Source of the DNA: Gordionus sp. m RMFG-2023
Lineage: Eukaryota; Nematomorpha; Gordioida; Chordodea; Parachordodidae
Assembly (NCBI RefSeq): GCF_954871325.1
Contig: NC_088775.1
Coordinates: 50,569,561 to 50,633,560, forward strand
Direction of reading: 5' to 3'
DNA: 64,000 nt
The notes under the pieces are model-generated. The model ran no database searches. It saw only the letters and a list, made by a program, of their open reading frames with translations, and was not told where the DNA came from. Position numbers and translations under genes: made by a program. This document shows, piece after piece, positions 36,170-46,949 of the stretch (position 1 is its first letter; each line of letters begins with the position of its first letter).

Positions 36170-37255
36170 TAATGTTTGAAATTTTTAAAATATATCCCGA
36201 AAAATATATAAGAATAATACAGGATATGTATATGGGCCATACAACAATGGTCCGTAGCACAACAGGTACTTCAGCAGGCTTCACAATAGCCGAAGGAGTT
36301 CATCAAGGGTCGGCTCTCAGCCCACTTCTCTTCATTACAGTAATAGATGTATTAGCACAGTATACCTCATACAGTCCCGTGGAATATGATATTTGCAGAT
36401 GATATTGTGATACTTGAATCTAAGGATGAAATGAAAGAAAGACTAGTGAGTTGGATAAATATCCTAGAAACGCACGGATTAAAAATAAAAAGAGAAAAAA
36501 CGGAGTATATGGTGATAGGAGGAGATGAAACAGAGAGTATTGATATAAATGAATGGCAGATATCGGCAATTGAAAGCTGCAAATATTTGGGCTCCACTAT
36601 ACAAACAAACGGCACAATAGAAAAAGAGATAAAGAGTAAGATTAATCAAGGGTGGCTAAAGTGGAGATCTTTATCTGGAGTGCTATTTGATAAAAGAATC
36701 CCACACAAATTAAAGGGAAAAATTTACAGTTCCATAGTACAACCAACTATTCTATATAGTTTGGAAACATGGCCAACCAAAGAATCAGACGAGAGATGTC
36801 TACAAACCATGGAGATGAGAATGCTGAGGATGATTGCTGATGTAACAAGAAAGGATAAAGTGCGCATTACAAGAATACTAAGTAGTTTAAAGGTAGTGCC
36901 CATTAAAACTAAGTTAATGGTAAACAGACTTAATTGGTATGGGCACACAATGAGAAGGCCTATGAACTACATAGGAAATAAAGTTAAGAGTTTGGAAGTG
37001 GTGGGCAAACGTAAAAGAGGAAGGCCAAAACTTCAATGGGGCCATAAAGTTAGAGCCAATATAAAGCAGTATAAATTAGATAAAAAAGATTGTATTAATA
37101 ACATAAAGTGGAGAGAGATGTTGAAGGAGCTTACCACCAGAAAAGTGAAAGCTAAAGAGAAAAAAAAAATATATATAATCCAAATATGCAACTTTATTTA
37201 TGACAATTATATTGAGTATGTTAGATTTGTTGGTAAATATGAGAAAATTTAAACA
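36170..37255 (+). pseudogene. RTE-type LINE, 5'-truncated reverse transcriptase
   Basis: The 3' half of a LINE reverse transcriptase. 'EKYIRIIQDMY' then 'GVHQGSALSPLLF' (near 36300) is the palm segment before the active site. 'MIFADDIVILE' (36386 on) holds the FADD catalytic box. 'LKIKREKTEYM', 'CKYLGSTI' and 'LYSLETWPTK' follow. The C-terminal region, 'MRMLRMI', 'LNWYGHTMRR' and 'RKRGRPKLQW', is typical of the RTE clade. The two frames, 36172-36402 and 36386-37252, overlap at one frameshift near 36380 just before FADD. The 288-codon downstream part is uninterrupted. Endonuclease and RT fingers are missing, a typical 5' truncation. It lies inside hAT-B, in opposite orientation to the transposase. 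Confidence 0.85.
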
Positions 37256-37915
37256 ATGAGTTATATTAATTTCGAATCATTATAATTCGAGTGAAAATGA
37301 TTAGTACAAATAATAAAGATAAATGAAAATAAAACATATTTAATGTATTACCATATTTCCATTGATTTATTATTTTTCATTGGTTGTTGTATTTTGTTGG
37401 GTCTAATAGTACTCTAGATCTTTGAGTTTAATTGTTAATAAAGAAATACTTAATATATATTAATATAATATTATAAATTCTACTCCTTCACTACTCATAC
37501 ATTACATTAAAGCATTTATTACAAATAATAAAAAGTAAAAACTTTCAATGACATTTGTAAATACTAAAATTTATAATTTAATGCGAAGAATTACATTTTC
37601 ATTGTAAAATAATATATATAATAATAAAATACTTGAAAGAAGATCACTATATACATGTAAATAAGCTTGTTGATAAATTTGATTTGAATTTTGAACATAT
37701 AAATTTTAAAAGAAAGAGCTAGCAAAAGTAAAAATAGGTTCACTCGGATGTTGTTTATAAAATGCGAAAGATTTTTTGTTTTCAAAAACTAATCTTTTTT
37801 TTAAAAAAACTAAATTAAATTAAATAATAAATAAAATATATATTTTTTAAAATTATAAATTTGCAAATTTATATTAATAAAAAACAATTTAAAAAATTAG
37901 AATTTCCGTGATTTA
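37256..37915. other. AT-rich interior of hAT-B beyond the LINE
   Basis: This contains the probable LINE 3' tail just after 37255 and then hAT-B subterminal sequence. The exact LINE 3' boundary is not visible, and no coding is recognised. Confidence 0.4.
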
Positions 37916-38149
37916 TGGAAATTTGTGTTCACGCCCACTCACACACGGGGAAAATTTTGGAAAGGTCCGTCACTCCCAGTCACGCCTAATAATTTAAAAT
38001 TTCTTCACATTCACGCCGTAATTTCACGGCCCGCGCCCACCTCTAATTATTTTATTAAATTCAAAATAATAGTGAGTTAGAATTAATACGTATTTTTAAT
38101 AATATTTTAATTATTAATAAATATCTATAATTTTTTAAATATTTTTCAT

Positions 38150-39085
38150 TTTTACTTCCATTTTGTAGAACAGAAGAAATAGAAATACAAATAAGGCTGA
38201 GCATGAAAAAAAGTAATGTGTCGTCAGAAGCGATATCATTATTGAATTCAATTGATCAATCAGAGTTTATCATTGCTGCTAGTTGCATTAATAAATTATT
38301 TTCCTATAGCTCACTACTTTGTAGAAATTTACAAAAACCAAATTTAGATTTGGTTCAGGTTATTGATTTGGCGGAAAATATATATGAATAGGTAGATACA
38401 ATAAGAATGAATGTAAATGAATATTTTCATAATATTTATCTAGACGTTAAATCGAAGGCTAAATTTTATGATATAACACTAATTTAACCTCGTCTAGCAC
38501 TTAGGCAATTATTGAGATGTAAAATAAATATTGGCTCAACTGAAGAATATTATAAAATATCCATTTTCACCCCATTCTTAGATATTTTTTATCGCAAATA
38601 AAAATACGGTTTTTAGATGAATAACAAGTCTTTAGCAATCTTCAAGTTTTATTACCCAAAGATCCTTCTTCGTTTTCTAATGCCACTATTGGTAAAATTA
38701 AATATTTAGCAAAATTTTATTCCTATGAGATTGATACTGAAATAAATTTAATCAGTGAATTCGAATTGTGGTATAAATATTTACTACGTTTAGCTATTTT
38801 ACCTGAGCATGCTATTGTGCGCTCAATCGGTGTAAAGAAACTTTGGCTCAATTTCCTAATATTTTGAAGTTGTTTTACATTCTTGCATGTTTGCCTATTA
38901 CAACATGTACGAATGAAAGGACTTTTTCCAACTTGAGAAGGTTGAAAACATATTTACGAAGTACTGAATCTCGGCTAAATGGGTTAGCTTTGTTAAATAT
39001 CCACAGAGATTTGGTTCCAACGACAAACGAAATTCTTGATGAATTGGCAACATTCCCACGAAAATTAAAAATCATATTATAATTA
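38150..39085 (+). pseudogene. ZMYM1/P52rIPK-like hAT transposase remnant
   Basis: A likely splice acceptor (CATTTTGTAG, ending near 38167) precedes an exon with 'AISLLNSIDQSEFIIAASC' and 'LQKPNLDLVQVIDLAENIY' (38203-38391). These are typical of the hAT-like class that gave rise to ZMYM1/P52rIPK-type proteins. The C-terminus at 38843-39082 is well preserved: 'LKLFYILACLPITTCTNERT', 'FSNLRRLKTYLRSTES' and 'RLNGLALLNIHRDL' form the dimerisation domain. The middle has stops and frameshifts. The hAT-B insertion (target duplication ending at 38053) lies about 100 bp upstream, so the 5' part may be on its far side. Confidence 0.75.
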
Positions 39086-39439
39086 TAGAAAATATTTTGT
39101 ATAATATTGTATTTGATAAGAAGTTAAAAAAAACTTTTTAATTTAATTATTTTCTAGTCAATATTTTATACACACTACTATTAGTATTTTCAATAAAAAA
39201 ATTATATTCTACTTATATTGTAAGAGAATTTAAGCTGAGGCTAGTTTTTAAAGCAAATTTTATAAAAAAATGACATTAAACTTTATTTCAACTTTACATT
39301 TAAAAAAACTTTATTAAATATAATATACCTAACTTAAAATGATAAAAAATAGGCTTGTAATATCCATAAGCACCAATTAGTAACTAATAGTTAAAAATAG
39401 AAATATTCATAATTTAATAGAATAGCTAAAACATAAGAC

Positions 39440-39518
39440 CTCTGCCGAAGGCCGAGGAAAAGCTGGCCGAAAGCCAATAACCCCCCCCCCCCATAAGAAA
39501 ATCCTGGATACGCCACTG
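39440..39518. repeat. hAT terminus (right end of the ZMYM1-like element)
   Basis: On the minus strand the sequence begins CAGTGGCGTATCCAGGATTT and runs into a G tract of about 14. This is the common terminus of hAT elements of the class just upstream. It ends at 39518. The left mate is uncertain (see 33506). Confidence 0.6.
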
Positions 39519-39939
39519 CTTCATCTATATATTTTTACGTGTTATTATTTTCTAGAATATTTTTTCTAGCATAATTTTAAAATATAATAAATATAATTCG
39601 ATTTTTTCACATTTTTTAACGGAGATTTGTAAAAAAATAAACATTTCAAACATATTTCAATGTTTAAAAAGTTTTCAAATGTGGATTATGACAATTGTCA
39701 CCTAATCAGGAAATATTGTAGCTGAATGTTTAAAATATATATATTTACCAATTTTCGTAAAATGCAAAAATTAATTATAAATTTACCTCTTATCTTTCTT
39801 TGTTTTTCGTAATTTATTTTTAAATTATGTAAAAATAAATTATTTTATGTAAAAAAATTTAAAAGGATATCACAAAATACAATTTATATATTATATTAGA
39901 AAATAAAAATGGAAAGGGTAAATAAAGGTAAACAATAAT

Positions 39940-40251
39940 CAGAGACCTTTAGGCCATGCCCGGGTACACGGGCCGGGCCGTATTTTGATTTTTTTATATA
40001 CCCGGGCCGGCCTAAAAAAATTTTTTAAATCCGGTCCGGGACTAATTTTTTTTAAAAAATCCGGCCTGGCCAGGCCATATATTTTAAACCAAACATTTTA
40101 AATCGCCATTAGTAATTATAAATATTAAAAATAAATGTAATATATTTTAAAAAATCCCAGGCGGGCTTAAGAACATAAAACCGGGCCGGGCCGAAATCTT
40201 TTTTAAAAATCTGGACTGGGCCGTGTAAATGGTACTTTTGCAGATGTCTCA
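39940..40251. repeat. hAT-type MITE rich in CCGGGCC motifs
   Basis: The left AGAGACCTTTAGGCCATGCC and right, minus strand GAGACATCTGCAAAAGTACC, are weak inverted ends. GGGCCGGGCC-type motifs recur on both sides, as in the MITE at 57751-58061. No coding. Outer 8-mers are similar but not identical. Confidence 0.5.
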
Positions 40252-40559
40252 CATAATTAATAAAATAAAACAATATAATGCATAAATATTTATCATGCTA
40301 TGCATTATTACCAAAAAGGAAATTTTAACATTTATTTTCCTGAAATTAATTTTTAAGAGAAAAGTTTTATTATATTACCAAAATGGAAATTTTAATTTTT
40401 AATATTCGGAAAAGTTCATTTACAATTTTTATATATAAGATATAAATTTTTTCAAAATGTTTACTTAAATGATTTTAAATCACAAATATAAGTTGAAATT
40501 TTTTAATTCGCCCATTTGTTTAAATTTTTTAACACGTTCATAGATTTTTATAACGCCCC

Positions 40560-40631
40560 GTTCTTTAAATTTTTAGCTCGCCCATCTAAGTGAGCGGGTG
40601 GGCTAAAAACCTGCCCGTTGCATATCTCTAG
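40560..40631. repeat. hAT end fragment, TAGAGATATGCA type
   Basis: The minus strand reads TAGAGATATGCAACGGGCAGG and then a GCCCACCCGCTCAC motif. It is close to the ends of the element at 31567-32348. The matching opposite end was not found. Confidence 0.45.
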
Positions 40632-40634
40632 CTT

Positions 40635-41530
40635 ACCATCTTGCATTTGTTTTATTTTATTATTTATATTTTTTACAGCCTATGTATTTATACTATATCG
40701 TATTTGGGTATTGAATATATAGTATTCAGAACTCGCAATTTTTAATAATTTATTATAAAATTTTTAAGTCTGAGATTACCGAAAATGTATTCCAACATTT
40801 ATAGAGTCCCTAAATTATGAATTTCATATAAATTTGCCTATAACTGTTGAAATACTCTTAATTTATATTCCTTTTTAAAATATATTAAAAAATACACAAA
40901 GATTTATGGTAAAAAAATTAAAATTTATAGGGTAGGTATTATATACAATGCCGGAATATATTACCGGTCAAATCAGATTTTTTTAAATTTACAAAGCGCT
41001 TTCATTAAATAATATAGAATTGAGAGATTCGAGTCCATTAAATTCATATTCCAATAAGTCAAGTTTAGGATTTTTTGGAATTCACATGTAAGCATGCTAG
41101 AATAGATTTCCTATCAATTTAAATTTAAAAATCGCCCTCAGTAAATGATTAAAATCAAGAGATTTCAAATTCCTATGAATTTTATGTCTCAATACTATAA
41201 AAAATGAAAAAATTTGAACAAGGGTCAGGATTTGCAGATCTCAATATAAAAAGAATATAGATATTAAAAGAAACTCGGCCAAGTCGAATCCAAAATTGGT
41301 GATAGGGCGCATATTTTTTTCAATCGCGCCCCTAAGCTGTAAAGACTAGTGACATCATTGGGAAACCACATAAACACTTCTTTATAGTGGTCATATTCTT
41401 ATAATAATTAATATGTATTGAATTGTTGTTTTGTTATTTTTGATTTTTTGTAAAATTTTTATTTTCATTATTATATATTATCATATGAATTTGAAAAACA
41501 AAAAATTAAATTATTATTTTTGAGATAAAA
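40635..41530. other. AT-rich stretch before the first Ty3/gypsy element
   Basis: It may include an eroded LTR of the gypsy element that follows, but I find no matching copy downstream. No other feature. Confidence 0.4.
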
Positions 41531-41535
41531 GAAAA

Positions 41536-42432
41536 TTGCGAGAATTCTATTACTACAAAAAATACAATACAAAAGATTTTTATATTCCCATAATTATTAA
41601 AAAGACACTACAAAAAATGGCGCAGTCGATAAAAAGTTTAACGGATTCAAACTTGTGCTACAAAGATTGGTACGATTTATTTAAAGAATTTAAAAACACA
41701 CAACCAAGGTTAACATCATAACAAGAAAAATCCCTGTTATTAACAACAATAGGATGTGATACTTATAAAAATTGGTAAATTTATGCGCCCAGATAGTCTA
41801 GGAAATAAAGAGGTATTAGAAATACATAACATTTTCTCAAATTTTTACATTAGAAAGATATAATTTTTTATCAATATAATCAAAAAAATGAGGAAAAATT
41901 AATAGAGTATATGCAAAATCTTCAAAAATTAGCAACGACTTGTGAATTTGGGGAATATTTAAATACTGCGTTAAGAGATAAATTTATATTCGGAATAAAA
42001 AATCTTAAAATTTTACAAAGATTATTATCTGAAGATGATATAGACATAAATAAAGCTATTCAAATAGCTACTGCAGTTGAAACACCTATAAAAAATACAA
42101 AATTAATACAAAATGATGAAACTAAAATCGATCAGTTAGAAGAGGAACATAATGATAATATAAATAAAATTCAAAAAGTTAATGATAATGATAAACAATA
42201 ACCAAATCCCTGCACTCCTGCGGCGGAAACCATATTCTTGGAAAATTGTTTTTCCAAGAATGCCACTTGTTATAAATGCAACAAAATTTGTCACATTGCT
42301 AGAGTCTGTAGAAAAGAAATAGTGAATTTTATTAATAATACAAACGAATATAATCCAGAATTTTTTGTTAAAATAAACAACAGCGATATCAGAATGGAAT
42401 TAGGTACTGGAGCTTGGGGTAAGGATAATTAA
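41536..42432 (+). pseudogene. gag and protease region of Ty3/gypsy fossil 1
   Basis: A lysine-rich capsid-like region precedes a CX2CX4HX4C zinc knuckle, then the start of an aspartic-protease-like segment close to the piggyBac insertion. TGGCGCAGTCG at 41617 resembles a primer-binding site, but with no LTR located this is not claimed. Broken. Confidence 0.65.
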
Positions 42433-42483
42433 CGAAATAGATTGGAAAAATAACTTATTTGTCCTGACCCGTTACTGGTTAAC

Positions 42484-42499
42484 GGTGCATATATGCACC
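42484..42499. repeat. 16-bp palindrome, piggyBac-2 left, outer
   Basis: GGTGCATATATGCACC, a perfect palindrome, preceded by GGTTAAC and lying about 20 bp inside the element's left end. Confidence 0.9.
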
Positions 42500-42825
42500 A
42501 CCTCCTATATACCTTATTTTAACATAGTAGTTTTTTTTTTAAAAATAATAAAAAAGATTTTTATATAGTTCAGACATTGTACTTCAAAACTGGAAAAGAA
42601 AAATATGAAAAAAATATTTTTTTATGCCCCTAAGAAACCCTCAAACTTTGCGAATTTATGAGGTCTAAAATGCAAAATTTTCTAAGTGATCTCACGAGCA
42701 TATTATAAAATTATTTCGATGAAAACTAGTGTGTATATATTCTTTATAGATATATCAATATTTATCAATCATTTTTGAATTTTTAAATAATTAATATTTT
42801 AGTAGGTAACCACATAAAGTTGACT

Positions 42826-42841
42826 GGTGCATATATGCACC
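42826..42841. repeat. 16-bp palindrome, piggyBac-2 left, inner
   Basis: GGTGCATATATGCACC followed by GTTAACCAT, so the asymmetric flank points the opposite way to the outer copy. Confidence 0.9.
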
Positions 42842-43322
42842 GTTAACCATCTAGCAGTATATATTATTTAAAAAATTCAAACAAATGAAATTTAACATAA
42901 TGAATTATAATTTTTTATATTATACTTAAAACCACTACCGTCACTAAGGGTGGGAAGGGGAGGGGTGGGTGGCTCGAGCCCCTTAAGAATTTTTAAAAAA
43001 AATTTTATACCCAAAAAAGACCTTTTGAAAATAATTTAAAAAAATTTTTTTCCCCTGAGATTAAATCGAATAATATATTGTTCCTATTATAATTTTTTAT
43101 CCCGATCAAATTATATGAAATTATTAAGTTCATAAATATTCAAAAGTTTAAAATTATTTTTAGCCTCTTCCTTTCTGAAGATTTTATTTTATTTATATAA
43201 AATATTATGCACCTGTTTTGTCAATTCAATCAAAATTATCAAAATAATAGATGACTAATAAAAAAATCAAGATTCTACGAAAATAATTTGTCTAGATATT
43301 TAATTTTTAATAAATTTTTTTA

Positions 43323-45037
43323 ATGAAACGTTTTCTAACAATTGAACAAGCGCTTGCTCAACTTTTTGAAGAGGAACCAATTGAAGAAAGAGATATGGTT
43401 ATAATTCCGCCAAACCCCTCTGCAGTTAGTGATGAAGAAGATTTCGATGAAAATGACTTAACAAATGTCGGAGTTTTGCCTTCAGATACAGCTGGAGAAT
43501 TGGAGATTCATAATTCAGTTGATGACGACCTTCCAGAACCATATTCTACAGAAGCTATTCTCGAATTTCTCACAATTTAAAATGGAGAAAAACGGATGCA
43601 ATATATTCTTCAAGCCCTTTCAATGGAGAAAAGGAAGATGTAATAAAACTTGAAAATGATTTACATGGTAAAAGTCCATCAGATATATTTTGTTTAATTT
43701 TCGACGAAGACTTATATTCCCTAATTGTAGAACAAAGTAATATTTATGCTAAACAAATGAATAGACCTAACATATGCATAACCATCCAAGATATTCAGAG
43801 ATTTATTGGAATTCTATTATTTACTGGATATCATTCTCTCCCACAAGAAAGAATGTACTGGTCTAATGACAGCGATATTTCTATTCCAATAATCCGGGAT
43901 ACAATGACCCAATTACAATTTCGAAATTTGAAATATAATATCCATTTGGCAGACAATACTAAAATAGATATACATGATAGATTTTATAAAGTTAGGCCTT
44001 ACATTAATATATTGAATAATAAATTTCAGCAATTCGGAATTTTTAAACATCATTTATCAATAGATGAACAGATGATACCATATCGAGGAAGACATTCTTG
44101 CAAAATGTTCATAAAAGGAAAACCAATTAGATTCGGATACAAGTCTTGGATATTGGCCTCTTCCGACGGTTACGTATTCTCATTTGATATATATCAAGGA
44201 AAAAGCGAAAATAAATATGAATATGGATTAGGTGGAAATGTAATCATAAAATTATTAAAGGCATTGCAAAAACCAAATTATCATAAAATATATTTTGATA
44301 ATTTCTTTACATCATTTAAACTCTTGTCATACTTAAAACAAATGGGATATTTTGCAACTGGAACTGTGAGGGACAATAGAATAGAGCATTGCCCAGTTGA
44401 ATCTATAAAGGTTGTAGCAAAAAAAGAAAGAGGATATTATGATTATAGGATTGAAAAATTAAACGAAATATTTGTAGTTCGTTGGAATGATATGGTGACC
44501 GTTGCATCGACATGCCACACTATCTCTTTGCTTTCTAATGTTTCAAGGTATTCTAAGAAAATATCTTCTAAAATAAAAATTCCTCAGCCAAATATGGTAA
44601 CTGCTTATAACAAACACATGGGTGGAGTTGATCTATGTGATAATCTAATATCTACATATAGAATAAAAATAAGAGGAAAAAAATGGTGGTGGCCAATATT
44701 CACCAATTTTATTGATGTAGCTTTGGTAAATTCATGGAAAATCTGGAAATTCGTGAATCGAGATGACAAGAAGAGTTTGCTTGCATTTAGACGAGAAGTT
44801 ACTAACTACCTCCTTCGAACGCCAGTAAAAATTGAAAAAAATTCAAGTACAGGTCACGCCAGCCAGTTTGCATTACAGTGTGAAAACCCTATTGATTCAT
44901 CTGGACATTATTTATCCAAAATTATAGATGGAAAAAGACGAAGATGCAGATATTGCCATACGCACTCAAGATATATGTGCCAAACATGTCAAATCGCACT
45001 CCATATTAAATGTTTCAAGGATTTTCATAATATATAA
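43323..45037 (+). CDS. piggyBac transposase, one frameshift from intact
   Basis: This DDE transposase cuts and pastes at TTAA sites. The N-terminal 86 codons from ATG 43323 are acidic (DEEDFDENDL), as in piggyBac N-termini. The frame then shifts by one base somewhere around 43540-43580, and the rest runs open to 45037, of which 426 codons follow the ATG at 43757. Numbered from that ATG, the catalytic Asp residues are D103 (LSIDEQMIPYRGR), D181 (IYFDNFF) and D292 (MGGVDLCDN), with D295 nearby. WWWPIF follows. A C-terminal Cys/His-rich domain (CRYC...CQTC...HIKCFKDFH, residues about 394-425) binds DNA ends in this family. No introns. The frameshift could be a real lesion or a sequencing error. 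Confidence 0.9.
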
Positions 45038-45151
45038 ACATTTTCTCGTTTTTATTATAAATTACAAAAAAAGAATAAAGATATTTGTTGTTTTTTTGAT
45101 CTTATAGTATTTTATATAATTTTTATCTTTTTTAACCTCTTAATGGTTAAC

Positions 45152-45167
45152 GGTGCATATATGCACC
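45152..45167. repeat. 16-bp palindrome, piggyBac-2 right
   Basis: GGTGCATATATGCACC preceded by AATGGTTAAC, about 135 bp inside the element's right end and just after the transposase stop. Confidence 0.9.
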
Positions 45168-45329
45168 AGGCTAGATTTTCTATTTAGGATTATTTTTTTT
45201 GGCTGATTTTTTTAGAATATCATATTTGAGCATTAATCAATATAATTTGAAAAAATTGAGCATTTTTATCCACTAGAAAAATCTTGACCATTAATGGGTT
45301 AACAAATTGCATGCTAAAACTTAAAAGCT

Positions 45330-46940
45330 ATACAGGAATTATTATACAAAATGAATTTCCTCAATTATTCACCAAAGAATTGGGCTGCTTGAAAGATTTT
45401 AAGGCACAAATATATATGAAAAACGAGAAACCAATTTTCTGAAACACGTCCCGTACCATACGCATTAAAAGATAAAGTTGAAAAAGATTTAAACAGATTG
45501 CTAAAAATATGAGTAATAGAAAAAATTAATCATTCACTAATCAAGCTAATTAGGACACAATATTTCAAAAAACGGGATTACAAACCGACAAAATACTGAG
45601 GCAGTAAAAAAATCACCAGAACCAACAAACTTGAAACAATTATTGTCATTTCTAGGGTTAGCAACATACTATTCAAAATTTATTTCAAATTTTGCAACCA
45701 AAGCCAAACCATTATATAAATTATTAGAAAAAGCAGTTGCTCGGAGATGGACTAATGAATGCAAAGACGCGTATAAAAAAAAGCAAGAAATAAATAGTAC
45801 TCCAATATTACAATATTATGATCCAAAATTACCCATTATATTAGCAGCAGATGCGTCAGCCATAGGAATTGGGGCAGTTAATATCATATATAGAGGGGGG
45901 TAAGGAGAAACCAATTGCATTCGCCTCAAGAACATTAAATGCAGCTGAGAAAAATTATAGCAAAATAGAAAGAGAAGCACTTGCATCATATTTGGGATTA
46001 CAGAATTCAAAGAATTTATATATGGAAAAAAGTTCATATTACAAACAGACCACTAGCCATTAATGAGTTTATTTCATCCAAGAAAAGATATACCAACAAC
46101 ATCTACTGCCAGAATACAAAGATGGGCTTAATTATTAGCAGGTTACCAATATGAAATAGAATTCAAAAGTAGTCGACAACTAGCCATTGCTGTCATGCTA
46201 TCTCGATTACCTATAAAGGGAACCCCAATATCAAAAGAAGAAACACTAGATTAAATATAGGTGGGTGAACAAACACCTTTAAATGCAAGCGAAATTGAAA
46301 GAGAAACAATGCGAGATGTTGTACTCTCTAAAGTATATAGATATAAAATAGACGGATGGCCAATAAAATATGATGCATGTTTAAATGAGTATAGCCAAAG
46401 GAGAGAGGAAATTACAACAGAGAGAGGTTGTTTATTGTGGAGCTAAAATGATAATACCACAACAATACCGAGACAACGTGTTAGACATGATACATCAAGG
46501 ACATATTGGAATGATAAAAATGAAGATGAGAGCAAGACAATACGCGTGGTGGCCTAATATAAATCAAGATATAGAAACATGGGTTGAAAAATGTAGAGAA
46601 TGTCAGGAACAATACGATATGCCTCAAAAGTCATCAATTCAATTGGCCAAACCACCAAAAGCATGGCACCGAGTACATATTGATTATGCTGGACTATTTC
46701 AAAATCATTATTGGTTGGTAATGATAGATGCTAGCAGTCGCTGGCCAGAAATAGTTCCCATGACTAGTACTACAACCTAAAGCACGATAAAAATATTAAG
46801 AAATATTATTGCCAGATTCGGATTTCCTAAGATAATCGTTTCTGATAACGGACCACAATTCAGCAGCAAAGAATTCCATGATTTCTGCCAAAAAAAAGTA
46901 ATAAAATTTGTGCAAGGAAATCCTTATCATCCCAGAAAAT
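45330..46940 (+). pseudogene. pol region of Ty3/gypsy fossil 1
   Basis: The part beyond the piggyBac insertion begins in the early reverse-transcriptase region (LFTKELGCLKDFKAQIY). An RT-connection and RNase H segment follows (LLSFLGLATYYSKFI; ADASAIGIGAV). Then come the integrase H2C2-type segment (HQGHIGMIKMK; CRECQ) and an integrase core ending near 46940 (SDNGPQF). The middle of RT is largely missing. Broken in many places. Confidence 0.75.
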
Positions 46941-46949
46941 ACTACTAAA

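Larger units (their letters stand above)
33827..38045 (-). mobile_element. hAT element 'hAT-B' with intact ends
   Basis: The termini are TAGAGGTGGGCGCGGGCC at the left and its inverse GGCCCGCGCCCACCTCTA at the right. ATTATTTT lies immediately outside both (33819-33826 and 38046-38053), a perfect 8-bp target duplication. CACGCCCACTCACG-type subterminal repeats occur inside both ends. The transposase is on the minus strand (about 34145-35970). A 5'-truncated LINE (36170-37255) occupies the space between the transposase start and the right end. Exact ends and target duplication define the whole element at 4219 bp. Confidence 0.9.
42464..45302 (+). mobile_element. piggyBac element, copy 2 (nearly intact)
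   Basis: The right end TTAATGGGTTAA has its TTAA at 45299-45302. The left end, CTGACCCGTTACTGGTTAAC from 42464, aligns with the inverse of the right end (TTAACCCATTAATGGTCAAG), with the target TTAA altered to CTGA. The element is about 2.84 kb, in the size range of autonomous piggyBacs. Three copies of the palindrome GGTGCATATATGCACC lie inside, two near the left end and one near the right. It sits in Ty3/gypsy fossil 1, separating protease from reverse transcriptase. Confidence 0.85.

Noticed and set aside
36386-37252. 288-codon open frame as a host gene
   Set aside because: Its FADD box, GRPK and YGH motifs are those of an RTE-type LINE reverse transcriptase.
38203-39082. ZMYM1/P52rIPK-like host gene
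   Set aside because: The middle is full of stops and a hAT terminus follows at 39518, so it reads as a transposon remnant.
33506-39518. One large hAT element bracketing hAT-B
   Set aside because: The two candidate ends (CAGGCTCGTAACC and CAGTGGCGTATCC) differ too much and the outer 8-mers do not match.
41617-41630. Primer-binding site TGGCGCAGTCG of gypsy fossil 1
   Set aside because: Suggestive, but no LTR pair was located to place it, so it is not claimed as a feature.
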